A DNA stretch of 37,019 bases from an uncultured Clostridia bacterium (GTDB lineage Bacteria; Bacillota; Clostridia; Christensenellales; Borkfalkiaceae): assembly GCA_934271245.1 (NCBI GenBank), contig CAKQQY010000016.1, positions 1 to 37,019 on the forward strand, written 5' to 3'. Position numbers and translations under genes: made by a program. This document shows positions 17,301 to 24,072 of the stretch, piece after piece (position 1 is the stretch's first letter; each line of letters begins with the position of its first letter). A model generated the notes under the pieces. It did no database searches and was not told the origin of the DNA. It was given only the letters and a program-made list of their open reading frames with translations.

Positions 17301-18102
17301 CTTCTTTATCGCGCGAAAGCAAGTTACAGTCTTTATCGAAAAGAACGTAATTTTCGGGCGTTTGCGGTTCGCGTAGGAATCCGTCGTAAGTCCATCCGTA
17401 CCAGTTCCAGTCGGTACCTACGTTCGTGCCCGGTCCCGTTTTGTCTACCTGCCCGAAAGAAATCGCGATAGTATCGTCTTTTTCGATTCCTATCTGGCTG
17501 TACGGAACCATAACTTCTACCGAATAACCTTCGTCGTTTTCTTCTACGCCGTCGTTTAATGTTCCGTTTAAGGAGACTTCGTAGTCGATAAGTCCGTTCC
17601 AGTTACCCCAGCCGGCGCCCGAACCTTGCATTATTCTCGTTTTTCCGTGAATACCGAGATTTATCTGGTAATCGTCGTTCTGCGGTTTCGGTCCGCCGTC
17701 GGCTAACGTGTCGAGATAAAATTCGATACTGTCGCTACGGGTTACCGCGTCGTCGTTACTGTCGCCTTCCGTCAACAGGATTTTATCCTGCACTTCGAAA
17801 AGGAAAAACAAAGCGTCGTTGCCGCGATACGCTTTTACGGATACTCCGTCTCCTTTACCGTATCTGGTAAGAACTTCCGTTTGTTTCCATTGTTCGTCGT
17901 CCGCTTTGCCGTCCACTTCCAATTCGGGCGCTTTATAATTGCCGTCGTAATCAAAAGCGGCGCCGCTCGTCTGTTTTGACGAGTCGTAATCGCGAACGTC
18001 TTCGTGAAGTTTCCCCGCTCCCGGTACGTTCGTACAACCCGTCGTGGTCAATAACGACAATGCCGTTATCAACGCAAGTGTTCTGAATCGTTTCGATTTC
18101 AT
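14335..18102 (-). CDS. Surface lipoprotein of CBM9-like and carboxypeptidase-regulatory-like repeats
   Basis: A lipobox (TTGC, Cys23) starts this 1255-residue protein. A CBM9-like domain comes first (about 45-265, ELEVDGKADDEQWKQTEV ... SIEFYLDT). Five carboxypeptidase-regulatory-like beta-sandwiches (GVSGATVTT, GGVTVKVEGTVLST, MKGVKVQVGG, ISGATVYVKGTD, VAGATVSVEGNS) are interspersed with three more CBM9-like domains. Those share motifs such as IEL(F/Y)VDTK, FNLNDDGT and SASDWDGW. No catalytic domain is visible. CBM9 domains bind reducing ends of xylan and cello-oligosaccharides. The position between the ABC permeases and the GH43 genes makes it a plausible surface glycan-binding protein that delivers oligosaccharides. 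GAGGGAGGG precedes the ATG. An enzymatic role is not excluded but nothing supports one. Confidence 0.8.
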   Translation of the reverse strand: MKSKRFRTLALITALSLLTTTGCTNVPGAGKLHEDVRDYDSSKQTSGAAFDYDGNYKAPELEVDGKADDEQWKQTEVLTRYGKGDGVSVKAYRGNDALFFLFEVQDKILLTEGDSNDDAVTRSDSIEFYLDTLADGGPKPQNDDYQINLGIHGKTRIMQGSGAGWGNWNGLIDYEVSLNGTLNDGVEENDEGYSVEVMVPYSQIGIEKDDTIAISFGQVDKTGPGTNVGTDWNWYGWTYDGFLREPQTPENYVLFDKDCNLLSRDKEERPAADMAGYVIDSITKEGVSGATVTTVIGGKSSVKTTDDQGYFVFEKVDSDLSYEINVEKEGFFKNVITVTRDELRAVNGGRVLKTIEIKDENKVPKTIIRGKARNVLDGYVGGVTVKVEGTVLSTVAGADGSFEISGVPAEKDVTLILSKDGYGESRTYVSKADLIVEGDNTTVLGDVNINKPYANTESFGNKSAKFADTTIMLSRSIDGVEFNLVGQRKLTGHVEIYLDTKDCAATREADTSCWCFNLNDDGTIGGTHYAGGTFTAQGLTYKLFNNDDNGYTARFLVPYDYLGISPIEVFGITLGQWSTSANDWDGWGWSGRFRAPETPKTYIRVSANNQLYAAESNDTNIIVSGNVGMKGVKVQVGGQSALTNDNGDWSINLPVPGGALEIIYSRQGYVTKKTVLENGYFDTHYNYNETITLEEEKVSVSGTVTSTTGDAISGATVYVKGTDISATTGSDGKYVLENVGTMTGITVRFEAEDYAPAEREIPAATLSAGVENLDVQLTSTATVTNVSYKGKVTNVNGAVAGATVSVEGNSELTATTAADGTFVIENFPAIDGKVTISKAGYENAEVPFRADSVTKGATEFNVGEIDMMLEYKPFDGYFGAKSEKFAKWKGYVTRSAKGFEFRFVSERAFSGRIELFVDTKASAGDNARDTSDYLFNLNDDGTLTIVNWGTGVKNEQKHADMVYTVEAAGSGVVARFTMPYAFFGQRNADEALTPTEVIGISAGQWSNSASDWDGWTNFTALGVNNDAFVKPENPKDYVRISAYNHMYAKEDNQTVFEYSYPVHFGTGNDNGQDKQGAGSRSQASADDFYARVVSRDASGVTFEFITTGDFGTNAVTGEKEMVLLYLSKGACGGSWDSDGLIKIFSDGTVYAKWGKGSAWWSANDSYKTGETVTITRENGVTKFTYKLQYGALGISENEVFGFAMREASHNEVDNMLYDPWYDCYFGNGNGIDAANTTQYIRVAADGTLYVSDKNQ

Positions 18103-18190
18103 ATTTCCCTCCCTCTTATATTTTGTATTTACGGTAGAATTTCCCGCAAACTTAAAATTTCTTTTTTCTTATAAATTCACCTTCGTTTTC

Positions 18191-19069
18191 TTAACCTTTT
18201 ACTCCCGATATCGCTATCGATTCTATAAAGAATTTCTGACAAACGGTATAGATAACGAGCATAGGAATACTCGAAAGCACCGCGCCCGCCATTATCGCGG
18301 GAAGGTTCGTTCCCGAACCTTTATCGGAATTAAGTTTCGCTATCATAGGCTGCAACGTCATAACTTCGTAACTTTTAAGGTATATCGCGGGAGCGAAGTA
18401 GTCGTTCCATATACCTATAAACCAGAATATTACCTGCGCCGAAATAGCGGTTTTTACAAGCGGAAGCATTATACTTAAAAACATTCTCATATATCCCGCC
18501 CCGTCGATTTTCGCCGCTTCGAAATATGCGTTCGATATTCCTTTCATATACTGAATAAGGAAGAACATCATAGATATGTTGCCGAAAAATCCCGGGAGAA
18601 TAAGCGGCCATAAAGTATCGAACATATTGAGAGCCATAAACGCCCTGAATTGCGGCATCATAAGCGCCGCGTAAGGAACCATCATTCCGCTCATTAAAAA
18701 GAGCAGCCAGAAGTCTTTATGTTTTAATTTCAGTTTTGCGAACGAAAACGCCGCCATCGACGAAACGAACGTTCCGACGACTATTACCGAAACTTCTACT
18801 TTGACAGTGTTCCATATACCCGTGAAAAAGGGTATTTCGGCAGTGACTATACTGTAATTTTCCGTTATCCATTTTTCGGGAAAAAGCGTAAGTCTTAAAC
18901 TCATCGCTTCTATAGGCGACTTGAAAGACGTTAAAAACATCCAGACGTACGGAAACACCATTAAAGCGGCTCCTGCGATTAAAACGATATAAATCAGAAT
19001 TTTCGCAAGGATTTTCGATACGTTATAGTTTTTACGGGAATTACTTACTAAAACAATATTTTCGTTCAT
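18191..19069 (-). CDS. CUT1 sugar ABC transporter permease, MalG-like
   Basis: The protein has six predicted membrane helices, the first at about residues 20-45, and the permease EAA loop YFEAAKIDGAGYMRMFLSIMLPL that docks the ATPase. Family members form the membrane pore for oligosaccharide import together with a MalF-type partner. I place the start at 19069 (MNENIVL): GAGGAG sits 8 bases upstream and overlaps the stop codon of the partner gene. The longer frame from 19093 lacks such a site. The C-terminus FIESIAISGVKG is typical of the family. It partners the permease encoded directly upstream and the binding lipoprotein at 19983. No ATPase is encoded in the operon. Confidence 0.88.
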   Translation of the reverse strand: MNENIVLVSNSRKNYNVSKILAKILIYIVLIAGAALMVFPYVWMFLTSFKSPIEAMSLRLTLFPEKWITENYSIVTAEIPFFTGIWNTVKVEVSVIVVGTFVSSMAAFSFAKLKLKHKDFWLLFLMSGMMVPYAALMMPQFRAFMALNMFDTLWPLILPGFFGNISMMFFLIQYMKGISNAYFEAAKIDGAGYMRMFLSIMLPLVKTAISAQVIFWFIGIWNDYFAPAIYLKSYEVMTLQPMIAKLNSDKGSGTNLPAIMAGAVLSSIPMLVIYTVCQKFFIESIAISGVKG

Positions 19070-19074
19070 AGTTC

Positions 19075-19965
19075 TTACTCCTCGTAAACCCATTTATTCG
19101 AAATTTTGAATTGCAGAAGCGTTATAAGCATAATCGTAGCCGCAAGCAGCACCGAAGCCGCAGAAGCAAGCCCGTAACGGCTTTGGTTTATACCCCTTTC
19201 CCATATAAAGAAAACTATCGTCTGCGATCCTTGCACCCCTGCGCCGAATACCTGCGCGTCGGCGTAAGATTGCAATCCGCCGATTATTCCCATTATCAGT
19301 TGATAAAAGGTTACTGGGGTTATAAGCGGCAAAGTTATGGAAAAGAATTGTCTTACCTTATTCGCCCCGTCGAGTTCCGACGCTTCGTAGTAATCTTTGG
19401 GAACGTTCAGCATTCCCGCAAGATACAAAATCATCGCGGAACCTATGCCGTTTAACGAGTTTTTGGTGATTATGGCTACCTTTATAAGGTTATCGTCGCT
19501 GAGCCACGGTATTTTTTTACCGAGCAACGCGTTTAATACGCCGAATTCGTTGTTGAATATATAACGCCATACGATATTAAGCGCAACCGCGCTCGATACC
19601 GCGGGAATATAATACAAAACCTGAAATACTCCGCGGCATTTTATTCCGCCCGCTTTTAATAATCCCGCAAGAACAAGCCCTAATATCATAGAAATCGGAA
19701 CGCTTGCCAGCAGAATTACCGTGTTGGATATGGAACGCAGAAAACTTTCGGAGAAAATTACGTTGCTGAAAAGCGCCCGATAATTTTCCAACCCTTTCCA
19801 TTGCGATACGCCCGTTAAAATATTATAATCTTCAAAACTGTATTTGAAAGAAAACAGCATCGCCCCTATCGTGAATATCAAAAATCCTATTATCGGCGGC
19901 AAAATAAACAGAAAAGCGATTACGTTTTCTTTTCTCTCCAGTTTTCTTTCTTTATTGTTAATCAT
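19075..19965 (-). CDS. CUT1 sugar ABC transporter permease, MalF/UgpA-like
   Basis: The 296-residue integral membrane protein begins MINNKERKLERKENV, with the first helix at about 15-38. It carries the EAA loop YYEASELDGANKVRQFFSITLPLITPV near residue 200 and belongs to the binding-protein-dependent transport inner membrane family. With the MalG-like partner it forms the translocation channel for the substrate delivered by the lipoprotein at 19983-21386, whose stop codon is 17 bp upstream. The stop codon (19077-19075) forms part of the ribosome binding region of the next permease, a tight coupling that helps a 1:1 subunit ratio. Substrate is inferred to be an oligosaccharide released by the GH43 enzymes. 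Confidence 0.88.
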   Translation of the reverse strand: MINNKERKLERKENVIAFLFILPPIIGFLIFTIGAMLFSFKYSFEDYNILTGVSQWKGLENYRALFSNVIFSESFLRSISNTVILLASVPISMILGLVLAGLLKAGGIKCRGVFQVLYYIPAVSSAVALNIVWRYIFNNEFGVLNALLGKKIPWLSDDNLIKVAIITKNSLNGIGSAMILYLAGMLNVPKDYYEASELDGANKVRQFFSITLPLITPVTFYQLIMGIIGGLQSYADAQVFGAGVQGSQTIVFFIWERGINQSRYGLASAASVLLAATIMLITLLQFKISNKWVYEE

Positions 19966-19982
19966 AATGAGATTACCCGTCT

Positions 19983-21386
19983 TTAGCCGAGATCCGCCCG
20001 CATTTCGTCAAGCGAAGCCTGGAAGGTTGCGGCGTACGTTTCGCACGCTTCTTTTGCGGTAACGACCCCGTCCCACATTTTTTTGTTTTCAAGATATTCG
20101 GTAAATTGCAAGAACCAGTCGGATTTATAGGTATAATAACGCGTGCGTACCTTTCCGCCGATTTTGTCGTTCTCACCGAAACCGTCGATGGTATCTAACC
20201 AGACCGAACGGGAAGCGGGATTTTTATTCGCTAAAAGTCCGTTAGTGTCGTTTAACCATTCGTCGTTCGCCATGCTCTTTATGTTAGGAACTTGTTGACC
20301 GAGTTCGTAGAACTTTCTCTGCGCGGCTTCGTCGTAGCAAAGGAATTTCACAAGTTTGATTGCGGCTTCCGCCTTTGCTTTGCTTGTTTTATTGCTTACG
20401 CAATACCCCATCGATCCTATCCAGGCGGTACTTTTCGCGTCGGGGTTATCTCCGTTATAAGGAGTAGGTATAATATCGAATTCGAAGTCGGAAGTTTTCC
20501 AGAAATCCGTGCAATCCCACGGTCCCATAAAACTGAACACGCAGCCTTTACCTTTGAATCTCTGATATCCGTTGGTAGAAATCTGATCGGCAGAAGTCGG
20601 CATAACGTGGTCTACCAGGGTCAGATCGGCTATAAACTGCAAGGCTTCGTAAAACTCTTTCTGAGTTATCATCTGCCGACTTGCGTCTTCGTTGAAAAAC
20701 GACGCATTGTTAGAGTAAACCGCCGCTTCGATTTCGTAATGCGAAACGCCGTACGGCTGACCGTTACCGCCTTCGGGAGCAACCTTTTTCAACAATTCGC
20801 GGAACTGCTTCCACGTCATAGGAGTGTTCTTATCCAGAAGCGAATATATCTGCTGCGAATCGAGATTATATTTTTTTATCTGCGCGTCGAGCAATGTTTT
20901 ATTATATACGACAGTGAACGGCCCTAAATCTTTGGGAAGCCCGTACAACTTCGCTCCGTCGCTTTTGCCGAGTTTTTTGGTTGCGGAATTATAATAATAT
21001 TCGTCTACCGCGTTTTCCCATAACAGCGATAATTCTTCGGAAGTAAAATAAGACGAAATATCTTTAAGCGTTCCGTTAGACACCCATTCAAGGAAATCGT
21101 AGTCGGGCATGTAGAACAAGTCGGGTAATCTGTTCGCCCTGTTTTTTAAAGTCGTCATATAAGTGGAAGAGCCTTCCGCTTTATACACTACGACTATATC
21201 TTTATTCTGCGCCATAAACTGATTTACGAGCGTCTGATAGTTCGCTTGTTCCGCGGCGTCCCCCCAACCGAAAAATTCGATGGTAACCGTTCCGCCCGTT
21301 TCCCCGCCGTCTTCGGGTTCAGTTCCGCAAGCAACCAACGTCATTGCCGAAATCATCGCCAGAATCAAACATAAAAATTTTCTCAT
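19983..21386 (-). CDS. Sugar ABC transporter substrate-binding lipoprotein (family 1)
   Basis: The 467-residue protein has a lipobox (LVAC, Cys20) and an acidic linker, then the two-lobed family 1 solute-binding fold. It opens VTIEFFGWGDAAEQANYQTLVNQFMA, with PDLFYMPDYDFLEW and AWIGSMGYCVSNKT segments typical of this group. It captures oligosaccharides at the outer face of the membrane and hands them to the two downstream permeases. It is the first gene of the seven-gene GH43/GH2 operon, and AGGAGG precedes the ATG. A weak promoter and a CG-centred palindrome lie in its 431-bp upstream region. The many aromatic residues fit sugar stacking, but the ligand is unknown. Confidence 0.88.
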   Translation of the reverse strand: MRKFLCLILAMISAMTLVACGTEPEDGGETGGTVTIEFFGWGDAAEQANYQTLVNQFMAQNKDIVVVYKAEGSSTYMTTLKNRANRLPDLFYMPDYDFLEWVSNGTLKDISSYFTSEELSLLWENAVDEYYYNSATKKLGKSDGAKLYGLPKDLGPFTVVYNKTLLDAQIKKYNLDSQQIYSLLDKNTPMTWKQFRELLKKVAPEGGNGQPYGVSHYEIEAAVYSNNASFFNEDASRQMITQKEFYEALQFIADLTLVDHVMPTSADQISTNGYQRFKGKGCVFSFMGPWDCTDFWKTSDFEFDIIPTPYNGDNPDAKSTAWIGSMGYCVSNKTSKAKAEAAIKLVKFLCYDEAAQRKFYELGQQVPNIKSMANDEWLNDTNGLLANKNPASRSVWLDTIDGFGENDKIGGKVRTRYYTYKSDWFLQFTEYLENKKMWDGVVTAKEACETYAATFQASLDEMRADLG

Positions 21387-21732
21387 ATATTCCTCCTTTT
21401 CAGGACTTTGCGTTCTTTTCCGCCGTCCTTTTTATTCAAAACGTTTTATTTGGTTATCGCCGACACTCTTTATCGTACGTATCGGCTGAATTTTAATACC
21501 GCCCGAGCATCGCGATAATATTTCTTTCGTCGATTTAATTTTTACAACATTTTTTTTAATTGTCAATAGGTTTTTTAAAAATTGCAAAATTCGTCGTTTT
21601 TGTTATATGAAAGTTGAACAAATACTTTTAACCCGTTATAACGACCGCAAATAAACGATACTCCGAAACGGAGAAAACTAGTTTAATATAAATGCTGATA
21701 CTCGTCGTGTTTTGTCATATGCGTTTTTTGTT
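21387..21732. promoter_or_regulatory. Upstream region of the transporter/GH43/GH2 operon
   Basis: No gene is seen here. On the minus strand TTGACA (21566-21561) with a poor TAAAAA 16 bases further on is the best promoter guess for the binding-protein gene; transcription would start about 150 bases before the ATG. A perfect palindrome AAAACGTTTT (21438-21447, within TTCAAAACGTTTTATT) lies 52 bases upstream of the ATG and resembles a LacI/CcpA-type operator with a central CG. The rest is AT-rich with no convincing RNA structure. Confidence 0.35.
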
Positions 21733-21766
21733 AAAAAAAAACGCCTTTGCGATAACGCAAAGACGT
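21733..21766 (-). terminator. Rho-independent terminator of the ArsR-type regulator gene
   Basis: An 11-bp stem with one mismatch (ACGCCTTTGCG, loop ATAA, complementary arm at 21756-21766) is followed on the minus strand by eight or more T residues (21740-21733). It begins about 50 bases past the regulator stop codon at 21818 and separates it from the downstream transporter operon. Confidence 0.8.
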
Positions 21767-21817
21767 AATTTTGTCGATATTTAAAGCCGAAAAGTTTCTT
21801 ATTTTCAAAATTTCGGT

Positions 21818-22747
21818 TTAATTATAATCTACCATATAGATAAGCCCCTGGGAAAAATCCCCGAACTTTTCGCCGAAAATGTTCATTCCCCCCTGATGCT
21901 TGGCGTCTTCTTTGACTCCTATACGCAGAGTGATATAATCTCCTTCGGCAAGTTTTAATTTTTTTATATTATAGGTACTTACGGGGGTTTCGTCCAGATA
22001 CACGCATTCGTCGGTGACGCGCAAGGTTTTTATCATTCCGTACTGAGTTGAATAATCCGACCACCAGACGGGATTAAGTCTGCCGCGCCTGCCGCCGAAA
22101 TCCCCGGGCGACAACCAGGTCGCGACTTCTACGCCGTTTATCCAGAAAGTTATGTCGCTTTTCCAGTCGTTACGGTAATTAGGCGCTTCGCTGCACAGTT
22201 CCGCGCTGAACAGTATAGAGTTAACCTTTTTGTCTTTTAAAAGGTAATTCGGAACGCGATATTCGAGAAAGCCTTTACTGAACCAGATTATCTGAGCCTG
22301 ACTTCTGAGCGGCGAAAAGAACGCGCCCGACATATCGTCGCCGACGATGATTCCGCTTTCGCTCGCCATTCCGCAATTACCGCTGATTTTCGCTTCGGTA
22401 TAAGAGCCGAGCGGGATTTCCATTATTTCCTGCGAAAAAGGCCTCTTTTCGAAGTCCTGCAAAAAGTTTATGTGAACGTCATCCACTTTTCGTGAAACGA
22501 GTTTCGCGTTTCCGCGCGTGTTATGTTTTACGGTAACGGTTATAAACCCCGCCTTTCTTAATATATTAAGATGAAAAGAAACGGTAGATACGGGAAGTTT
22601 TAATTGCTTCGCAATCTCCGCGACGGAAAAACTCGCCGAATACAGCATACGCATTATATCCCGACGCGTTTTTGTGTTTAACGCCTGCACTACTTCGCCG
22701 AGCGTTTCTTCATCCGCTAAAGATAAATCGATATTTCTGACTCCCAT
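21818..22747 (-). CDS. ArsR-type transcriptional regulator with C-terminal beta-rich sensor
   Basis: Residues about 15-90 form a winged helix (TRRDIMRMLYSA ... FSVAEIAKQLKLPVSTVSFHLNILRKAGFITV) of the ArsR/HTH_20 type. The remaining 210 residues are beta-rich and aromatic, with FWINGVEVATWLSPGDFG and PVWWSDYSTQYG, which resembles a sugar-binding jelly-roll sensor. Similar fused regulators occur near clostridial glycan operons. It stands alone between the two seven-gene operons with its own terminator, so it may control one or both as a sugar-responsive repressor. Its start is preceded by a weak AAGGCGG, and a possible -10 (GATAAT at 22793-22788) lies about 40 bases upstream. Effector and target are not known; binding to the AAAACGTTTT palindrome upstream of 21386 is possible but untested. 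Confidence 0.78.
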   Translation of the reverse strand: MGVRNIDLSLADEETLGEVVQALNTKTRRDIMRMLYSASFSVAEIAKQLKLPVSTVSFHLNILRKAGFITVTVKHNTRGNAKLVSRKVDDVHINFLQDFEKRPFSQEIMEIPLGSYTEAKISGNCGMASESGIIVGDDMSGAFFSPLRSQAQIIWFSKGFLEYRVPNYLLKDKKVNSILFSAELCSEAPNYRNDWKSDITFWINGVEVATWLSPGDFGGRRGRLNPVWWSDYSTQYGMIKTLRVTDECVYLDETPVSTYNIKKLKLAEGDYITLRIGVKEDAKHQGGMNIFGEKFGDFSQGLIYMVDYN

Positions 22748-22877
22748 TTTTACCCCGCCTTATTATTTTCAAGTTACCTGTTTACATATTATCTTAACAC
22801 AAAAAAACGACTTTTGAAAGATATATTTTAAAAATTACGCTTGCTTTTTAAGAATTACGGAATTTTACATAACAAAT

Positions 22878-22909
22878 AACCCCGACGGAAGTTTGCTTTC
22901 GTCGGGGTT
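22878..22909 (-). terminator. Hairpin at the end of the sialidase/LplABC-type operon (copy 2)
   Basis: The 14-bp stem and TTTG loop are identical over 32 bases to the hairpin at 7449-7480. It starts six bases past the stop of the minus-strand gene ending at 22915. T-rich sequence lies on both sides (GTTATTTGTTATG on the minus side, TTTAATTTTATTT on the plus side). Confidence 0.6.
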
Positions 22910-22914
22910 TAATT

Positions 22915-24045
22915 TTATTTATCCGCGTTATTGTTTTTCGCTTTACTTATCACTTTCGATAAAAAGGACGTTTCGGAAAGCGTTCCGCTTTCGATATCTT
23001 TTTCCGTCACGACGGAAAGCAGTATTTCTTTCGCCGCGTCGGACGTCCAGTTCTCTTTATTCAGCCTTATAAAATTGTTCCTTTCTCTGTCGTATACGAT
23101 ATAAAGGTTACCCTTATCGTCTTCGTCGAGATCGGGATAAGACAAGTTAGAGCGATCGTCAAGCACGAGTTCGTAAGGAAAAGTTTTTCCGCCGTCGCGG
23201 GACAAGCACACTTTCATTCCGTTACGCTTCTCGTCGGACACGTTTCTTACGTAAACGACCGCTCCGCTCTTTAATACGCCTATATACATTCTCGTTGACG
23301 GCGCTTTTTCGAATTCTTCCGTTTCCGTCCAGGTTTTTCCGCCGTCGAAAGAATTGGTTTTCGCGTAATACCCGAGATTGGTTCTCGCAAGCAAATGCAA
23401 TACTCCGTCGTATTCGTAAACCATAATCTCGTCGTAGACCTTGTTTTGCGGTTTTTTGCCCGTTTTAACGTCTTTAAAAGTTTTGCCGTTATCGGAAGAA
23501 ATGCGAATCATATAATATTCTTCGTTATCCCAGTCGTACGCGGGCGCGATTATTCTTCCGTCAGAAATCTTTATCGGCTTGTTTCTTAAAAACCCTTTAC
23601 ACATATAACGCGGCTCTTCGAACACGAGTTCTTCCGCGTCGGGATTTTTGCAAACCATTACCGTTACGCCGTTGAATTCTTTATGAAAATCGAACGGCTT
23701 GAAATTCTTTATGGAAGCCCTTTCGGAAGTATCGTAATAAGGCGACATTACCCACATTATCCACAACTCGTTTTCTTCCGTTATCCAAAGTTCGATATCG
23801 ATATTGCGCATTTTACGTTTTTTATCCGTTTCGATAACCGCGAGCGGCTTACTCCATGTTCTTCCGCCGTCGTCGCTTTTTACCATAAGGTTATAGTTAT
23901 CTATGCACGGTTCGAACATTCCGCCCGAATACCAGGCGGCAAAAAGTCTGCCCCCTTTCGTAACGGCAACGGAAGGGCAACCCTGCCAGTAACGGTTTTC
24001 TTCGGAATATTCTTCGCCCGGGTTTAATTTGATATAGTCTTCCAT
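22915..24045 (-). CDS. Cytoplasmic sialidase-fold (BNR/Asp-box) protein
   Basis: The 376-residue protein has four Asp boxes (SDDGGRTWS at 57-65, then SSDNGKTFK, SFDGGKTWT and SRDGGKTFP), the turn signature of six-bladed sialidase propellers. No signal peptide is present, so it acts inside the cell. Where canonical sialidases have an FRIP motif supplying an active-site arginine, this protein has RYWQGCPSVAV, matching RKWQGIPSVAV in the anchored paralogue at 32008-33582. I therefore doubt a true sialidase activity; a glycosidase or lyase on another acidic or deoxy sugar is possible. It is the last gene of the operon, 27 bp after the 1116-residue gene, and a hairpin follows. Confidence 0.8.
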   Translation of the reverse strand: MEDYIKLNPGEEYSEENRYWQGCPSVAVTKGGRLFAAWYSGGMFEPCIDNYNLMVKSDDGGRTWSKPLAVIETDKKRKMRNIDIELWITEENELWIMWVMSPYYDTSERASIKNFKPFDFHKEFNGVTVMVCKNPDAEELVFEEPRYMCKGFLRNKPIKISDGRIIAPAYDWDNEEYYMIRISSDNGKTFKDVKTGKKPQNKVYDEIMVYEYDGVLHLLARTNLGYYAKTNSFDGGKTWTETEEFEKAPSTRMYIGVLKSGAVVYVRNVSDEKRNGMKVCLSRDGGKTFPYELVLDDRSNLSYPDLDEDDKGNLYIVYDRERNNFIRLNKENWTSDAAKEILLSVVTEKDIESGTLSETSFLSKVISKAKNNNADK

Positions 24046-24072
24046 TTTCTGCTCCTTCGGGTCAGTCTCTCT

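Noticed and set aside
19070..19093. Longer start for the MalG-like permease at 19093
   Set aside because: The ATG at 19069 has a GAGGAG site and the family N-terminus; the extra eight residues overlap the upstream gene without such a site.
22915..24045. Annotation as a true sialidase (GH33)
   Set aside because: Asp boxes show the fold, but the FRIP arginine motif is replaced by WQGCPS, so the activity is not supported.
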